Assembly: GCF_001941625.1 (NCBI RefSeq)
Contig: NZ_CP016076.1
Coordinates: 5,048,249-5,112,248, forward strand
Length of the DNA stretch: 64,000 nt
Origin: Actinoalloteichus fjordicus
GTDB taxonomy: Bacteria; Actinomycetota; Actinomycetes; Mycobacteriales; Pseudonocardiaceae
Reading direction: 5' to 3'
Positions 39,375 through 48,095 of the stretch are shown here, piece after piece. Both the position numbers and the translations under genes were made by a program. The notes beneath the pieces are model-generated. The model was given only the letters and a program-made list of their open reading frames with translations. It searched no databases and was not told where the DNA came from. Positions within the stretch are counted from its first letter, which is position 1; each line of letters begins with the position of its first letter.

Positions 39375-40451
39375 ATGCGATGGCAACCGTTCCTGCTGTC
39401 CGGCCTGCTGCTGTTCGGCACCGGATGCGGCGCGAGTTCGGCGAGCACGCCGCCGTCCGCAGGCGCCGACTCGCCGGTGGAGTCGACGTCCTCGGCGGCG
39501 TCCACCCCTGGCGAGGACCTCGACTGGTGGGCCTATCTCGCCGAGAACTCCGAGTCCGTCGGTCTGGTCTTCGACGACGGGCGGGGGACCACGTGGTCCA
39601 CCGGGGCCGACGAGCCGAAGCCGTTCGCCTCGACCCGCAAGATCCTGCATCTGGCCGCGTACTCGCTGGCCGTGGCCGACGGTGAGATCGACCCGGCGTC
39701 GACCGTCACGCTGGGCGAGTGGGAGGCCTACTACCTGGAGGGAACCGACGGCGGTGCGCATCCCGCCGCCCTCGAGGAGTTGGGCATCGACCCGGCGGAC
39801 AAGGACCAGGAGGTGCCCATCGACGACGTCGTCCACTCGATGATCAAATTCAGCGACAACACCGGGACCGACCTGCTCCGCGACCGCATCGGCGACCAGC
39901 GGATGCTCGACGCCGCCGCGCGCATCGGCTGGGAGCCGACCGAGCTGCCCAACTTCCTCGGCGCCGCCATCGCACTGCTCATGCCCGAGCACGCCGACGA
40001 GGGCCACGACGCGCTCGCCGAGCGCTACCTCGCCGACGAGGAGTTCCGCTCGGCTGTCCTCGAGCAGAAGCTGCCGAACTGGGACGAGCAGGTCGCCTGG
40101 GCCGAGGAGCTCGGGCGGGTGGAGCCTCGACACATCGACGAGCTGCACCGCCGACTGGTCGAGGACGGGCTCGGCGAGCAGGCCGCTGCCGAGATCGCGG
40201 TGCCCCACCTCTCCTGGACCCAGTTGGAGGGCGTGACCGCCAAGGGCGGCAGCTTCCCCGGACAGCTCTCCGACAGTTGGGCGCTGCGGCACGACGACGG
40301 CACCCTCTCCTCGATCACCTTCGTGATCACCGGGATGTCCATGGAGGACTGGGGCGCAGGTCTGGGCGGCGGCCATCAGATGGTGATCTACGAGGCGCTG
40401 CAGGATCCGGAGGCGGCTGAACGACTGCGTGAGGCAGTTGGCGCAGAATGA
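39375..40451 (+). CDS. Serine hydrolase lipoprotein, class A beta-lactamase-like
   Basis: A 358-residue exported lipoprotein with lipobox FGTGC (Cys18), then an acidic Ser/Ala/Pro linker. The catalytic triad of motifs for the beta-lactamase/PBP fold is present: SxxK as STRK (Ser86, Lys89), SDN (160-162) and KGG in VTAKGGS. Such proteins may be true beta-lactamases or cell-wall/esterase enzymes; the class A omega-loop Glu is not evident, so activity on beta-lactams is uncertain. ATG 39375 has GGAGG 8 nt upstream. The winged-helix gene starts 4 bp after its stop. Confidence 0.85.
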   Translation: MRWQPFLLSGLLLFGTGCGASSASTPPSAGADSPVESTSSAASTPGEDLDWWAYLAENSESVGLVFDDGRGTTWSTGADEPKPFASTRKILHLAAYSLAVADGEIDPASTVTLGEWEAYYLEGTDGGAHPAALEELGIDPADKDQEVPIDDVVHSMIKFSDNTGTDLLRDRIGDQRMLDAAARIGWEPTELPNFLGAAIALLMPEHADEGHDALAERYLADEEFRSAVLEQKLPNWDEQVAWAEELGRVEPRHIDELHRRLVEDGLGEQAAAEIAVPHLSWTQLEGVTAKGGSFPGQLSDSWALRHDDGTLSSITFVITGMSMEDWGAGLGGGHQMVIYEALQDPEAAERLREAVGAE

Positions 40452-40455
40452 CACG

Positions 40456-41019
40456 ATGACCGACATCGAACAGCGAGTGGCCGAGCTGGAGGCCAGGGTC
40501 CTCCGGTTGGAGGCCGAGCTGTCCGAGGCAGCACCGGCCGACGTCCCAGGTCCGACGGGTCGCGGGAACGGTGCGGGCTCCACCGCCGAGGGTCCGTCGG
40601 CGGGCGACACTCCGGACCAGGGCGGGACGGCCGAGCACTCCTCCGGGGCTCGAGGCGTGGTCGGCTACCAGGGCGAGACGGACTGGGCAGGCGGCGTCCA
40701 CTGGCAGATCGTCTTGAGCGCCGAGCGCGTCATGTCGCTGCCGCTCCCCCCGGCCGCAGGGGTGCTCAGCGCACTGGGGCACCCCGGCCGGGCGGCCATC
40801 GTCCGCAGGCTGTTGGCATCGTCGGCCACGGCCGTGGAACTGCAGGAGAGCGCGGGCCTGAACTCGACGGGCCAGTTCTATCACCACCTGCGCACCCTCA
40901 CGGGGGTCGGACTGGTCGAGCAGGACGGCCGAGGGAGCTACCGGGTGCCGCTCACCCGGCTGATCCCTGTCGCCGTGCTGTTGGTGGCGGCCAGTGACGT
41001 CGCCGGATCGCTGCGGTGA
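40456..41019 (+). CDS. Winged-helix (ArsR-like) regulator with coiled-coil N-terminus
   Basis: A 187-residue protein. The first 25 residues (IEQRVAELEARVLRLEAEL) form a coiled coil; a Gly/Ser/Pro linker follows; residues 100-165 form a winged helix: LSALGHPGRAAIVRRLL, then AVELQESAGLNSTGQFYHHL (recognition helix) and a wing GLVEQDGRGSYRV. ATG 40456 is preferred over 40429, which would overlap the upstream gene. Four bp separate it from the serine hydrolase gene, so the two form an operon; it may regulate that gene or its own. Confidence 0.82.
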   Translation: MTDIEQRVAELEARVLRLEAELSEAAPADVPGPTGRGNGAGSTAEGPSAGDTPDQGGTAEHSSGARGVVGYQGETDWAGGVHWQIVLSAERVMSLPLPPAAGVLSALGHPGRAAIVRRLLASSATAVELQESAGLNSTGQFYHHLRTLTGVGLVEQDGRGSYRVPLTRLIPVAVLLVAASDVAGSLR

Positions 41020-41103
41020 GGCCGGCTGCCCCCTGCCTGCCATGCCCTCGCCGGCGGGCAGGCGGGGGGGGGGCGGTTGTAGGGACAACGTCGATGCGCG
41101 ATC

Positions 41104-42618
41104 ATGCGGACGAGCGGCAGGGTCATCGTCATGTTTCCGATCCTCGGCAGACCTGTCCTCGGCGGCCTTCTCGTCGCGCTCATCGCGGTCGCATCCTGCG
41201 GAGCACCGGCATCCCCTCAGCCCGAGGCACCCGCAGCGCCGCGCCCGGCGACGGCGCTGCCTGCCGGGCTCCCCTCCCCCGCAGGGAACCTGGACTGGCA
41301 GGAGTGTGCTGAGTCGCAGGCGGTGCAGTGCGCCACGCTCGACGTCCCGGTCGATCACGCCGTTCCGGCCGGAAGACAGATCAGTCTCGGCCTCGCGCGG
41401 CTCCCCGCCCAGGACCCGACACAGCGACGCGGCACGATCATCTTTCATCCCGGCGGACCCCAACCCGCGCTGCCGTTCGTCATGAGGCCGGACGGGCGAG
41501 AGCGGCTCGCCGAGCTCACGGCCTGGTTCGACGTGGTCACCTTCGATTCGCGCGGATACGGTTCCAGCACGCCGATCTGCGACGACGCCGCAGCGCCGCC
41601 GATCGGCGCCCTACTCGACTCGGCGACGGCGTATCGACGGAATCAGGCCGCCGTCGGCCGATACGGCGAAAGCTGCGTGGATCAGGACTCCGAACTGGCC
41701 GCGAACGCCGATGCCGAGTCGGTCGCCCACGACATCGACGCGATCCGCGTAGCCCTGGGCGAAGAGAAGATCACCTTCTACGGCAACTCCTACGGCACGG
41801 TCTTCGGTCAGGAGTACGCCGAGCATCACGGCGATCGACTCGACCGGATCTACCTGGACAGCGTCCTCGACCACACCTCGTCCTACGAGGAACGCATCGC
41901 AGCAGGTGCACGGCACACAGAGAACCTCCTCCACGGTGCCGCCGACGCCTGTGATCGGGATGAGGCGTGCGCGCTGCACGGCCGAGACGTCCTCGCGGTG
42001 TTCGACTCGGTGGCGGCGGCCGCCGACTCGGCGCCGCTGCCCGCCGGTCCGGACCGGACGCTGAACGGGTTCGCGGTCCGGCTGGCGGCAGGCCAGGCTG
42101 CTCGGGTCGGCCACCAGGTACTCGCCGAGGCGTTGGTTGCCGCAGCCGATGGTGACGGCACGAGACTGGCCGAGATGCTGCCGCCGACGGAAGGCTTCGA
42201 CGCAGACTCCGGACAACTGACCTACTGCCTCGACTTCCCGGTGACCCCGGACGACTGGGCAGGTCAGTCGGCGATCGCCGAGCAGATCCGAAACGATGCC
42301 CCCCGAGTCGGCTGGCTCGACCCGACAAAGGAGGCCTGGCGCTGTGCAGGCTGGCCGGTGCGGGACGTCAACCCACCCGGTCCGCCCGCCGAGACGGCGG
42401 CGCCTGCCGCGTTGATCGTGAACTCCACCGAGGACCCGGCCACCCACCTCGACGGGGCACACGCCGTCGCCGGGTCGTTCCCCGGCAGCGTGGTGCTGCC
42501 CTATGCGGACTTCGCGCACGCCGTCTATCTCGGCGGAGACCCCTGTGTGCGCGACGCGGTGCACGACTATCTGCTCGCGGGCACGCTGCCGATGCCGGGC
42601 ACGACCTGCGCGCCGTGA
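41104..42618 (+). CDS. Secreted alpha/beta hydrolase, TAP-like (tripeptidyl aminopeptidase family)
   Basis: A roughly 500-residue exported hydrolase. After a signal sequence with lipobox-like VASCGA near residue 32, the chain has the family features LDWQECAE (N-terminal), VPVDHA, IIFHPGGPQPAL (oxyanion loop), FDSRGYGSSTP, and nucleophile elbow GNSYGT. A TAP-like C-terminal segment has ALIVNSTEDPATH (acid) and YADFAHAVYLGG (His). The start may be ATG 41104 or ATG 41131. Its GTGA stop overlaps the histidine kinase start at 42615, so it is in one operon with the two-component system. A physiological link with sensing is likely but unknown. Confidence 0.85.
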   Translation: MRTSGRVIVMFPILGRPVLGGLLVALIAVASCGAPASPQPEAPAAPRPATALPAGLPSPAGNLDWQECAESQAVQCATLDVPVDHAVPAGRQISLGLARLPAQDPTQRRGTIIFHPGGPQPALPFVMRPDGRERLAELTAWFDVVTFDSRGYGSSTPICDDAAAPPIGALLDSATAYRRNQAAVGRYGESCVDQDSELAANADAESVAHDIDAIRVALGEEKITFYGNSYGTVFGQEYAEHHGDRLDRIYLDSVLDHTSSYEERIAAGARHTENLLHGAADACDRDEACALHGRDVLAVFDSVAAAADSAPLPAGPDRTLNGFAVRLAAGQAARVGHQVLAEALVAAADGDGTRLAEMLPPTEGFDADSGQLTYCLDFPVTPDDWAGQSAIAEQIRNDAPRVGWLDPTKEAWRCAGWPVRDVNPPGPPAETAAPAALIVNSTEDPATHLDGAHAVAGSFPGSVVLPYADFAHAVYLGGDPCVRDAVHDYLLAGTLPMPGTTCAP

Positions 42619-43904
42619 CCGCCGGACCCGCCGACGCACCGGCAGCGCGACGGCGCCCATGGACGTGGCCGTCGCTCCGGCACGGCGCACGCCTCGTGGT
42701 GTGCGACCCGTTGTTCGCCGTCCTCGGCGGGCTGACCGGGGCGGCGACCACGACGACGGCCCTCGCCGTCCTGTTCATCGTCCTCCGACCCGACCCGGTG
42801 ATCATCACGCTGGCACTGGCCGTGCTGCCTGCGCTGCTCCGCGGTCTCCTGCGAGGTGAACGACTTCGCATCGGGCTGTTCACGGGCCAGGCGATCCCGA
42901 CACCGGCGCAAGCGCGCCGGGATGAGAGCCGACGGACCAGGGTGCTGCGGTATCTGGCAGGCGGAGTCAGCGGGCGCGAGGTCGGCTACCTGCTGCTCAT
43001 GTGTCCGCTGGGACTGGGCGGCCTGGTGGTGTGCTTCCTGGTCTGGTCCTGGTGCCTCGGGGTGCCTGCCCCGTCGGTGTGGGCGTGGGCGATCGAGATC
43101 ATGACGTCGTTCGGCGTCGACCTGTCGCGGATTCCGCCGCCCTCCTCGTGGGCTGCACTGCTGATCGCCCTCCCCGGCGCCGTCCTGCTCGCCAGGGCGA
43201 TCACCATCGGACAGATCGCAGCGGCACGGACGCTGCTCGATGCCGAACATCGGCGACGCTTCACAAGCCGGATCGAGGAGCTGACGGCGGGACGAGCCAG
43301 GCTGCTGGCCGCGCAGGCGGCGGAACTACGCCGGATCGAACGTGATCTGCATGACGGAGCGCAGGCACGACTGGTCGCGCTCACGATGCAGCTGGCATTG
43401 ATCGATCGATCCCTGCGCACAGTGGGCGAGCAGGGCGAGCAGGCCCGAGCACGGCTCGACTCCGCCCGGACGACCGCGTCGACGGCGCTGACCGAACTAC
43501 GCGGCCTCGTCCGAGGCATTCATCCGCCCATCCTCACCGACCGAGGCCTGGAGCCCGCGCTGGAGGCGTTGGTCGCCGATCATCCGCTGCCGGTGGAACT
43601 GAGCGTGAGCCTGTCCCGCAGGCTGCCGCCCGCAGCGGAGTCGGCGGTGTACTTCGTGGTGGCCGAGGCCCTGTCCAACAGCGCGAAACACGCGAGTGCC
43701 TCAGCCGTCACCGTGGGGCTGTGGGCGGGCCGGGGCAGGACGGTGACGCTGCGGGTGGCCGATGACGGCGTCGGCGGTGCCGACCCGACGGGACCCGGCC
43801 TGGCGGGGCTGACGGATCGGATCACGGCGCTGGACGGAACACTCTCGGTGGACAGCCCGCCGGGCGGGCCGACCATCGTGGAGACGAGACTGCCGTGCGC
43901 ATAG
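42615..43904 (+). CDS. Two-component sensor histidine kinase, HisKA_3 type
   Basis: A 429-residue membrane kinase. Four hydrophobic segments fall in residues 30-200, with little extracytoplasmic loop. The dimerisation and phospho-acceptor region is RIERDLHDGAQARL, and the HATPase has AEALSNSAKHASA (N box) and VADDGVGGADPTGPGLAG (G1/G2). Its GTG start is in the overlapping GTGA of the hydrolase stop, and its last 10 bases overlap the response regulator start. It would phosphorylate the regulator encoded next. The stimulus is unknown. Confidence 0.9.
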   Translation: MTAGPADAPAARRRPWTWPSLRHGARLVVCDPLFAVLGGLTGAATTTTALAVLFIVLRPDPVIITLALAVLPALLRGLLRGERLRIGLFTGQAIPTPAQARRDESRRTRVLRYLAGGVSGREVGYLLLMCPLGLGGLVVCFLVWSWCLGVPAPSVWAWAIEIMTSFGVDLSRIPPPSSWAALLIALPGAVLLARAITIGQIAAARTLLDAEHRRRFTSRIEELTAGRARLLAAQAAELRRIERDLHDGAQARLVALTMQLALIDRSLRTVGEQGEQARARLDSARTTASTALTELRGLVRGIHPPILTDRGLEPALEALVADHPLPVELSVSLSRRLPPAAESAVYFVVAEALSNSAKHASASAVTVGLWAGRGRTVTLRVADDGVGGADPTGPGLAGLTDRITALDGTLSVDSPPGGPTIVETRLPCA

Positions 43905-44548
43905 TCATCGCGGAAGACCTCCTGCTGCTCAGGGAGGGACTGGCCCAGATACTCGCCGCCGAGGGGCATCAGGTGGTCGCCGCCGTCGAGGACGCTCCGG
44001 CTCTGATGTCGGCGGTCGGCACGCTGGCTCCGGATCTGTCGATCATCGACGTCCGGTTGCCGCCGGGGTTCCGCGACGAGGGACTGCGGGCCGCCGTCGC
44101 ACTGCGCAGGCGGCTGCCCGACACGCGGGTGCTGATCCTCTCGCAATACGTCGAGCGCGCCTACGCCGCTGAGCTGCTCTCCGACGGGCGGGGCGGGGTG
44201 GGCTACCTGTTGAAGGATCGGGTCGCCGACCTCGACGAGTTCATCGCCACCGTCGAACGCGTCGCGGCGGGGGGAACGGCGATGGACCCCGAGGTGGTGG
44301 CCCAGCTCCTCAACCGCAATCGGCGTGATCCGACTGTCCACTCGCTCACTCCGCGAGAACACGACGTGCTCGCCGAGATGGCCGAGGGCCGGTCGAACAC
44401 GGCGTTGGCCGCGCGGTTGCACCTGTCACTGGCCTCGGTGGAGAAGCACATCCGCAGCATCCTGACCAAGCTGGATCTCCCGCCCGACCAGGACACTCAT
44501 CGCAGGGTGCGCGCCGTGCTGGCCTATCTCGATCATCGCAGGAGATGA
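43895..44548 (+). CDS. NarL/LuxR-family response regulator
   Basis: A 217-residue regulator paired with the kinase gene it overlaps by 10 bp. The receiver has the acidic pair in IAEDLLLL, phospho-acceptor Asp in LSIIDVRLPPG, and Lys in YLLKDRVADLDEF. The C-terminal LuxR-type helix-turn-helix has LTPREHDVLAEMAEGRSNTA and LSLASVEKHIRSILTKL. Unusually, the Asp is followed by VRLPPGFRDEG, as in some NarL subfamilies with an altered alpha-3 loop. A strong hairpin terminator follows. Confidence 0.92.
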   Translation: MRIVIAEDLLLLREGLAQILAAEGHQVVAAVEDAPALMSAVGTLAPDLSIIDVRLPPGFRDEGLRAAVALRRRLPDTRVLILSQYVERAYAAELLSDGRGGVGYLLKDRVADLDEFIATVERVAAGGTAMDPEVVAQLLNRNRRDPTVHSLTPREHDVLAEMAEGRSNTALAARLHLSLASVEKHIRSILTKLDLPPDQDTHRRVRAVLAYLDHRRR

Positions 44549-44660
44549 CCGAGGCGAGGCGTCACGTCGAGCCTTCCGCCCCCAACGTCCGGGGCCACCG
44601 ACCACGGTGGTGCGGCCGAGACGGTCGCAGCTGCCGAGACGGCTCCCCCGAGAGCGCACT

Positions 44661-44691
44661 GGGCCGCCCGGCGGCGGTCGCCGGGCGGCCC
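44661..44691. terminator. Bidirectional terminator hairpin (13-bp stem)
   Basis: GGGCCGCCCGGCG pairs perfectly with CGCCGGGCGGCCC across the loop GCGGT. It lies between the convergent response regulator (stop 44548) and aldehyde dehydrogenase (stop 44709), so it can serve both. Confidence 0.8.
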
Positions 44692-44708
44692 GTGCGAGCC
44701 GTGGTCGA

Positions 44709-46265
44709 TCAGAGCCGGAAGTCCAGGTCGGGCTCGATCGTCGCGACGTCCATCTGCGCCTTCTGGAGCTTCCCGGAGAAGTCCCAGTTCAGCGACTGCC
44801 AGCGGGTGAACTGGTCGAGCACCCAGATGCCCGACTGCCTGCTGCCGTTGCCGGAGCGTCCGTTACCGCCGAAGGGCAGGTGCGCCTCGGCACCAGAGGT
44901 CGAGTTGTTCACGCTGACCATGCCCGCGCCGATCCCGGCCCGGAACCGGAACGCCGTCGCGGGGTCCGTGGTGTAGACGCTGGCGGACAGCCCGTAGCCG
45001 GGACGGTCGGCCAACTCGAGGGCCTCGTCGAAGGTCCGGTAGGTGGTGACGCCGACCAGCGGGCCGAAGGTCTCCTCCAGAAACACCTGGTCGTCGGGAC
45101 GGACACCGTCCAACAGCACCGGGTGATAGAAGAGACCGGCCGAGTGATCGCCGACGAATCCGGTACGCGGGGCGGCGTCGGTGATCCGACCGGTCGCGGT
45201 CGAGCCGAGCACCGTGTGGTGGTCGGCCACCCAGCCGAGCAGGCGCTCGTAGTTGTCGGCGAACTTCTGGTCGAGCATCGGGCCGTAGAGCACGTCCTGG
45301 CGAGGATCGCCGACGACCGCGTTCTCGACCGCCGTGGTGAGCCTGCGGACGAACTCGTCGTGCACGTCGACGTGGGCGATGATGCTGCCCAGCGAGGTAC
45401 AGCGCTGACCTGCGGTGCCGAAGCCGGAGAACAGTGCGCCCTCCACCGCCAGGTCCAGGTCGGCGTCGGGCGCGATGACCATCGGGTTCTTGCCGCCCAG
45501 TTCCAGGCACGCCGACTGGAGGTGCCTGCCTGCCAGCTCGCCGACCTTCACTCCGACGGCGCTCGAGCCGGTGAAGCCGATCTTGTGGACCGTGCCCTCC
45601 GTCAGGGCCTGCTCCAGGCCTGCGAAGGTGTTCTCGCCGTCGGCGTACACGAGGTTGAGCACTCCGGCGGGGACACCTGCGCGCCACGCCAGTTCCGCAA
45701 GCGCCCGAGCGCTGGCCGAGGCGTACTCGGCGGGCTTCCACACCACCGCGTTGCCGCACAGCAACGCGGGAACCAGGTACCAGGACGGCACGGCGACGGG
45801 GAAGTTGCCCGCCGTGATCACCGCCGCGACGCCCACCGGCACGCGGAAGGTGAAGAGCTGCTTGTCCGGCATCTCCGAGGGCACCGTCTGCCCGTAGAGC
45901 CGCCTGCCCTCGCCGAGGAAGAAGTCGGCCGTGTCGATGATCTCCTGCACCTCGCCGAGGGCCTCGGCGAGCGGCTTGCCGATCTCGCGAGTGACCAGTT
46001 CGGCCAACGTCTGCTTGTTGGCCTCGACGAGCCTGCCGAACGACGCGATGACGCGACCGCGCACCGGCGGCGGCACGGCCGCCCACTCACGCTGGGCGCG
46101 CTTCGCCGACCGGGCCGCGTCCGCGAGCGTCGACGGCCCGCCCAGGGTCACCGTGGCCACCACGTCGTCGAGCCGCGACGGGTTCCGGGACAGGTACTCG
46201 CCGCCGCCCGGCCCGGTCTCCTGACCGTCGATCACCGAACTGATCACCTTCGCGGTGGATGTCAC
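44709..46265 (-). CDS. NAD(P)-dependent aldehyde dehydrogenase family protein
   Basis: Oxidises an aldehyde to the acid; substrate undetermined. The 518-residue product has ITAGNFPVAVPSWYLVPALL (Asn of the oxyanion hole), VVWKPAEYA, the FTGSSAVGVKVGELA loop, LELGGKNPMVIAPDAD (general-base Glu), FGTAGQRCTSLG (catalytic Cys) and EETFGPLVGVTTY. GTG 46265 has AAGGAG 7 nt upstream and is preferred to the longer frame reaching 46478. It stands alone. The region upstream (46266-46707) has no gene. Confidence 0.93.
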   Translation of the reverse strand: MTSTAKVISSVIDGQETGPGGGEYLSRNPSRLDDVVATVTLGGPSTLADAARSAKRAQREWAAVPPPVRGRVIASFGRLVEANKQTLAELVTREIGKPLAEALGEVQEIIDTADFFLGEGRRLYGQTVPSEMPDKQLFTFRVPVGVAAVITAGNFPVAVPSWYLVPALLCGNAVVWKPAEYASASARALAELAWRAGVPAGVLNLVYADGENTFAGLEQALTEGTVHKIGFTGSSAVGVKVGELAGRHLQSACLELGGKNPMVIAPDADLDLAVEGALFSGFGTAGQRCTSLGSIIAHVDVHDEFVRRLTTAVENAVVGDPRQDVLYGPMLDQKFADNYERLLGWVADHHTVLGSTATGRITDAAPRTGFVGDHSAGLFYHPVLLDGVRPDDQVFLEETFGPLVGVTTYRTFDEALELADRPGYGLSASVYTTDPATAFRFRAGIGAGMVSVNNSTSGAEAHLPFGGNGRSGNGSRQSGIWVLDQFTRWQSLNWDFSGKLQKAQMDVATIEPDLDFRL

Positions 46266-46707
46266 CGATGCGCTCCTTCGCTTCTTCCTGGGCCGACGAC
46301 CGGTTCTCGGCCGTCGCTGCCGCCGGGGCGGGGAGTCACCGACCACGTCGAGTCTGCCCGCCGCCACGCTCCACGAGAGCGTGCCCGGACCTCGTGCTTC
46401 CTGTCGAGTCGCATGGGGGGCCGGACCGCCGCCGCTCGACAGGCACGCACGCCTCCCCGAGTCTGCCTGGCCGAGCACGACGCGGGGAAGACGACACAGC
46501 GCGGCTGATGCCTGTCAGGTGCCTAAGCAACGCTGGCGCTGGCCTTGCAGCGACGGGGCTCGGTGCAGTTCCCGCAGCAGGTCGTCGGGCCACTCCCCGG
46601 CTCCGCCGCTCGACCCGCTCGACCCGCTCGGCGGGCCTCGGCGCAGGCAGTGGCCACCCGCCGCAGTCGCCGATCCGCCCGCCCGGCCGACTCGCCCCGC
46701 AGCCGGA
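46266..46707. other. Intergenic region, no gene seen
   Basis: A 440-bp gap with no convincing gene; it includes a short tandem repeat of CGCTCGACC near 46610-46636. In Mycobacterium the rluB gene here is followed by cmk and der, which are absent. Confidence 0.5.
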
Positions 46708-47304
46708 CTACTCCGACGACAGACGCCCCTCCGGCACGACCGGCGGCGCGGACAGCACCGCCCGCCACACGATCTCGCCGTCGATCTCCCGTTTCGTCGG
46801 CCGCAGACCGGCGGAGGCCGCCACCCGTCCCGACGCCCGGTGCTCGGGGTGGATGCAGGCCTGAAGGACCTGCACACCCCGCTCACCGAGCCACGCCGTC
46901 ATGGCGAGTGCGGCTTCCTTGGCCAGCCCTCGGCCCTGCCACGGCACGCCGAGCACCCACGACACCTCGGCGGTGCCGCCCGATCGATTCGCGACGACGG
47001 TGGCCCCCACGGTGCCGACGACCCGGTCGTCGGCCCTCGTGCGCAGGGCCCAGTTGCACCAGGAGACCCCGTCCTCCCTCGGTCCCGCCAGCAGCGTGCG
47101 GTAGCGGACGCGCAGCTGCTCCGGACTCGCGGGGCTGCCGCCCATGAAGGTGTGCAGCCGGGGATCGGCCAAGGCCTGGGCCATCGGCTCGGCGTGGTCG
47201 AGGAGCAGCGGCTCCAGGATCAGTCTCGGCGTGCCGATCGCCTCGGCCCGCACCGCCGACGTCCCGGCTCGGCCCGTCCGGGGATCGGCGGCGGCGCGAC
47301 TCAC
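46708..47304 (-). CDS. GNAT family N-acetyltransferase
   Basis: A 198-residue acetyltransferase of the RimJ/RimL type, with TPRLILEPLLLDHAEPMAQAL at the start, NWALRTRADDRVVGTVGATV, VSWVLGVPWQGRGLAKEAALA (acetyl-CoA-binding, Q/R-x-x-G-x-G/A) and CIHPEHRASGRVAASAGLRP. The acceptor is unknown. GTG 47304 overlaps the rluB stop by GTGA, so it is translationally coupled to the pseudouridine synthase. Confidence 0.87.
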   Translation of the reverse strand: MSRAAADPRTGRAGTSAVRAEAIGTPRLILEPLLLDHAEPMAQALADPRLHTFMGGSPASPEQLRVRYRTLLAGPREDGVSWCNWALRTRADDRVVGTVGATVVANRSGGTAEVSWVLGVPWQGRGLAKEAALAMTAWLGERGVQVLQACIHPEHRASGRVAASAGLRPTKREIDGEIVWRAVLSAPPVVPEGRLSSE

Positions 47305-48095
47305 AGCCCGACCGCGCGATAGAGCGACCCGATCTCGGGATGGTTGAGCTTGCGCATGCTGCCCGGCCGCTGGTCGCCCAGCTTCACCTCGCCGATGGAG
47401 GTCCGCACCAACCGCTCGACCGGGTGCCCGACGTGGTCGAGCAGCCTGCGGACGATGTGCTTCCTGCCCTCGTGCAGGACGATCTCCACCATCGCCTTGG
47501 AGCCGTGGGACTCGATGACGCGGAAGTTGTCCACGCTGGCCGGGCCGTCCTCCAGTTCGACGCCCGCCTTCAGCGTCTTGGAGACGTCCCTGGCGATCGG
47601 GGCGGAGACCTCGGCGAGGTAGGTCTTGCTGACCTCGTAGGACGGGTGCATCAGCCGGTGCGCGAGGTCGCCGTCGTTGGTCAGCAGCAGCAGGCCCTCC
47701 GTGTCGGCGTCCAGCCTGCCCACGTGGAAGAGCCGCTCCGAACGGCTGGTGATCAGGTCGCCGATGCACGGCCTGCCCATGTCGTCGGACATGGTGCTGT
47801 GCATCCCGACCGGCTTGTTCAGTGCGAGGTACTCCAGGTCCTCCCGGACCACCACGCGATTGCCGTCGACGTGGATGGTGACCGTCGTCGGATCGACGCG
47901 GCGCCCCATCTCGGTGACGACCTTGCCGTCGATGCTGACCCGCCCGGCGGCGATCAGCTCCTCGGCTGCGCGACGCGACGCGATGCCCGCGCGGGAGAGC
48001 ACCTTCTGCAGTCGGATGCCCTCCGGGTGATCGTCGCCGGGTGCGGCGGGGCGCTCGCGACGCGGCGGACGACTGCTGTGCTCAGAGTTGCTCAT
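47301..48095 (-). CDS. rluB: 23S rRNA pseudouridine synthase, RluB-like
   Basis: Modifies a uridine in 23S rRNA (E. coli RluB acts at U2605). The 264-residue protein has an N-terminal S4 RNA-binding domain (IRLQKVLSRAGIASRRAAEELI) after a 30-residue disordered head, and a catalytic domain with LALNKPVGMHSTMSD, catalytic Asp in FHVGRLDADTEGLLLLTNDG, and HEGRKHIVRRLLDHVGHPV. ATG 48095 overlaps the scpB stop at 48082 by 14 nt. Placed as in other actinobacteria, after scpAB. Confidence 0.93.
   Translation of the reverse strand: MSNSEHSSRPPRRERPAAPGDDHPEGIRLQKVLSRAGIASRRAAEELIAAGRVSIDGKVVTEMGRRVDPTTVTIHVDGNRVVVREDLEYLALNKPVGMHSTMSDDMGRPCIGDLITSRSERLFHVGRLDADTEGLLLLTNDGDLAHRLMHPSYEVSKTYLAEVSAPIARDVSKTLKAGVELEDGPASVDNFRVIESHGSKAMVEIVLHEGRKHIVRRLLDHVGHPVERLVRTSIGEVKLGDQRPGSMRKLNHPEIGSLYRAVGL

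Noticed and set aside
39037-39843. Plus-strand frame overlapping the start of the serine hydrolase gene
   Set aside because: Out of frame with the recognised beta-lactamase-like protein, Arg/Pro-rich and lacking motifs.
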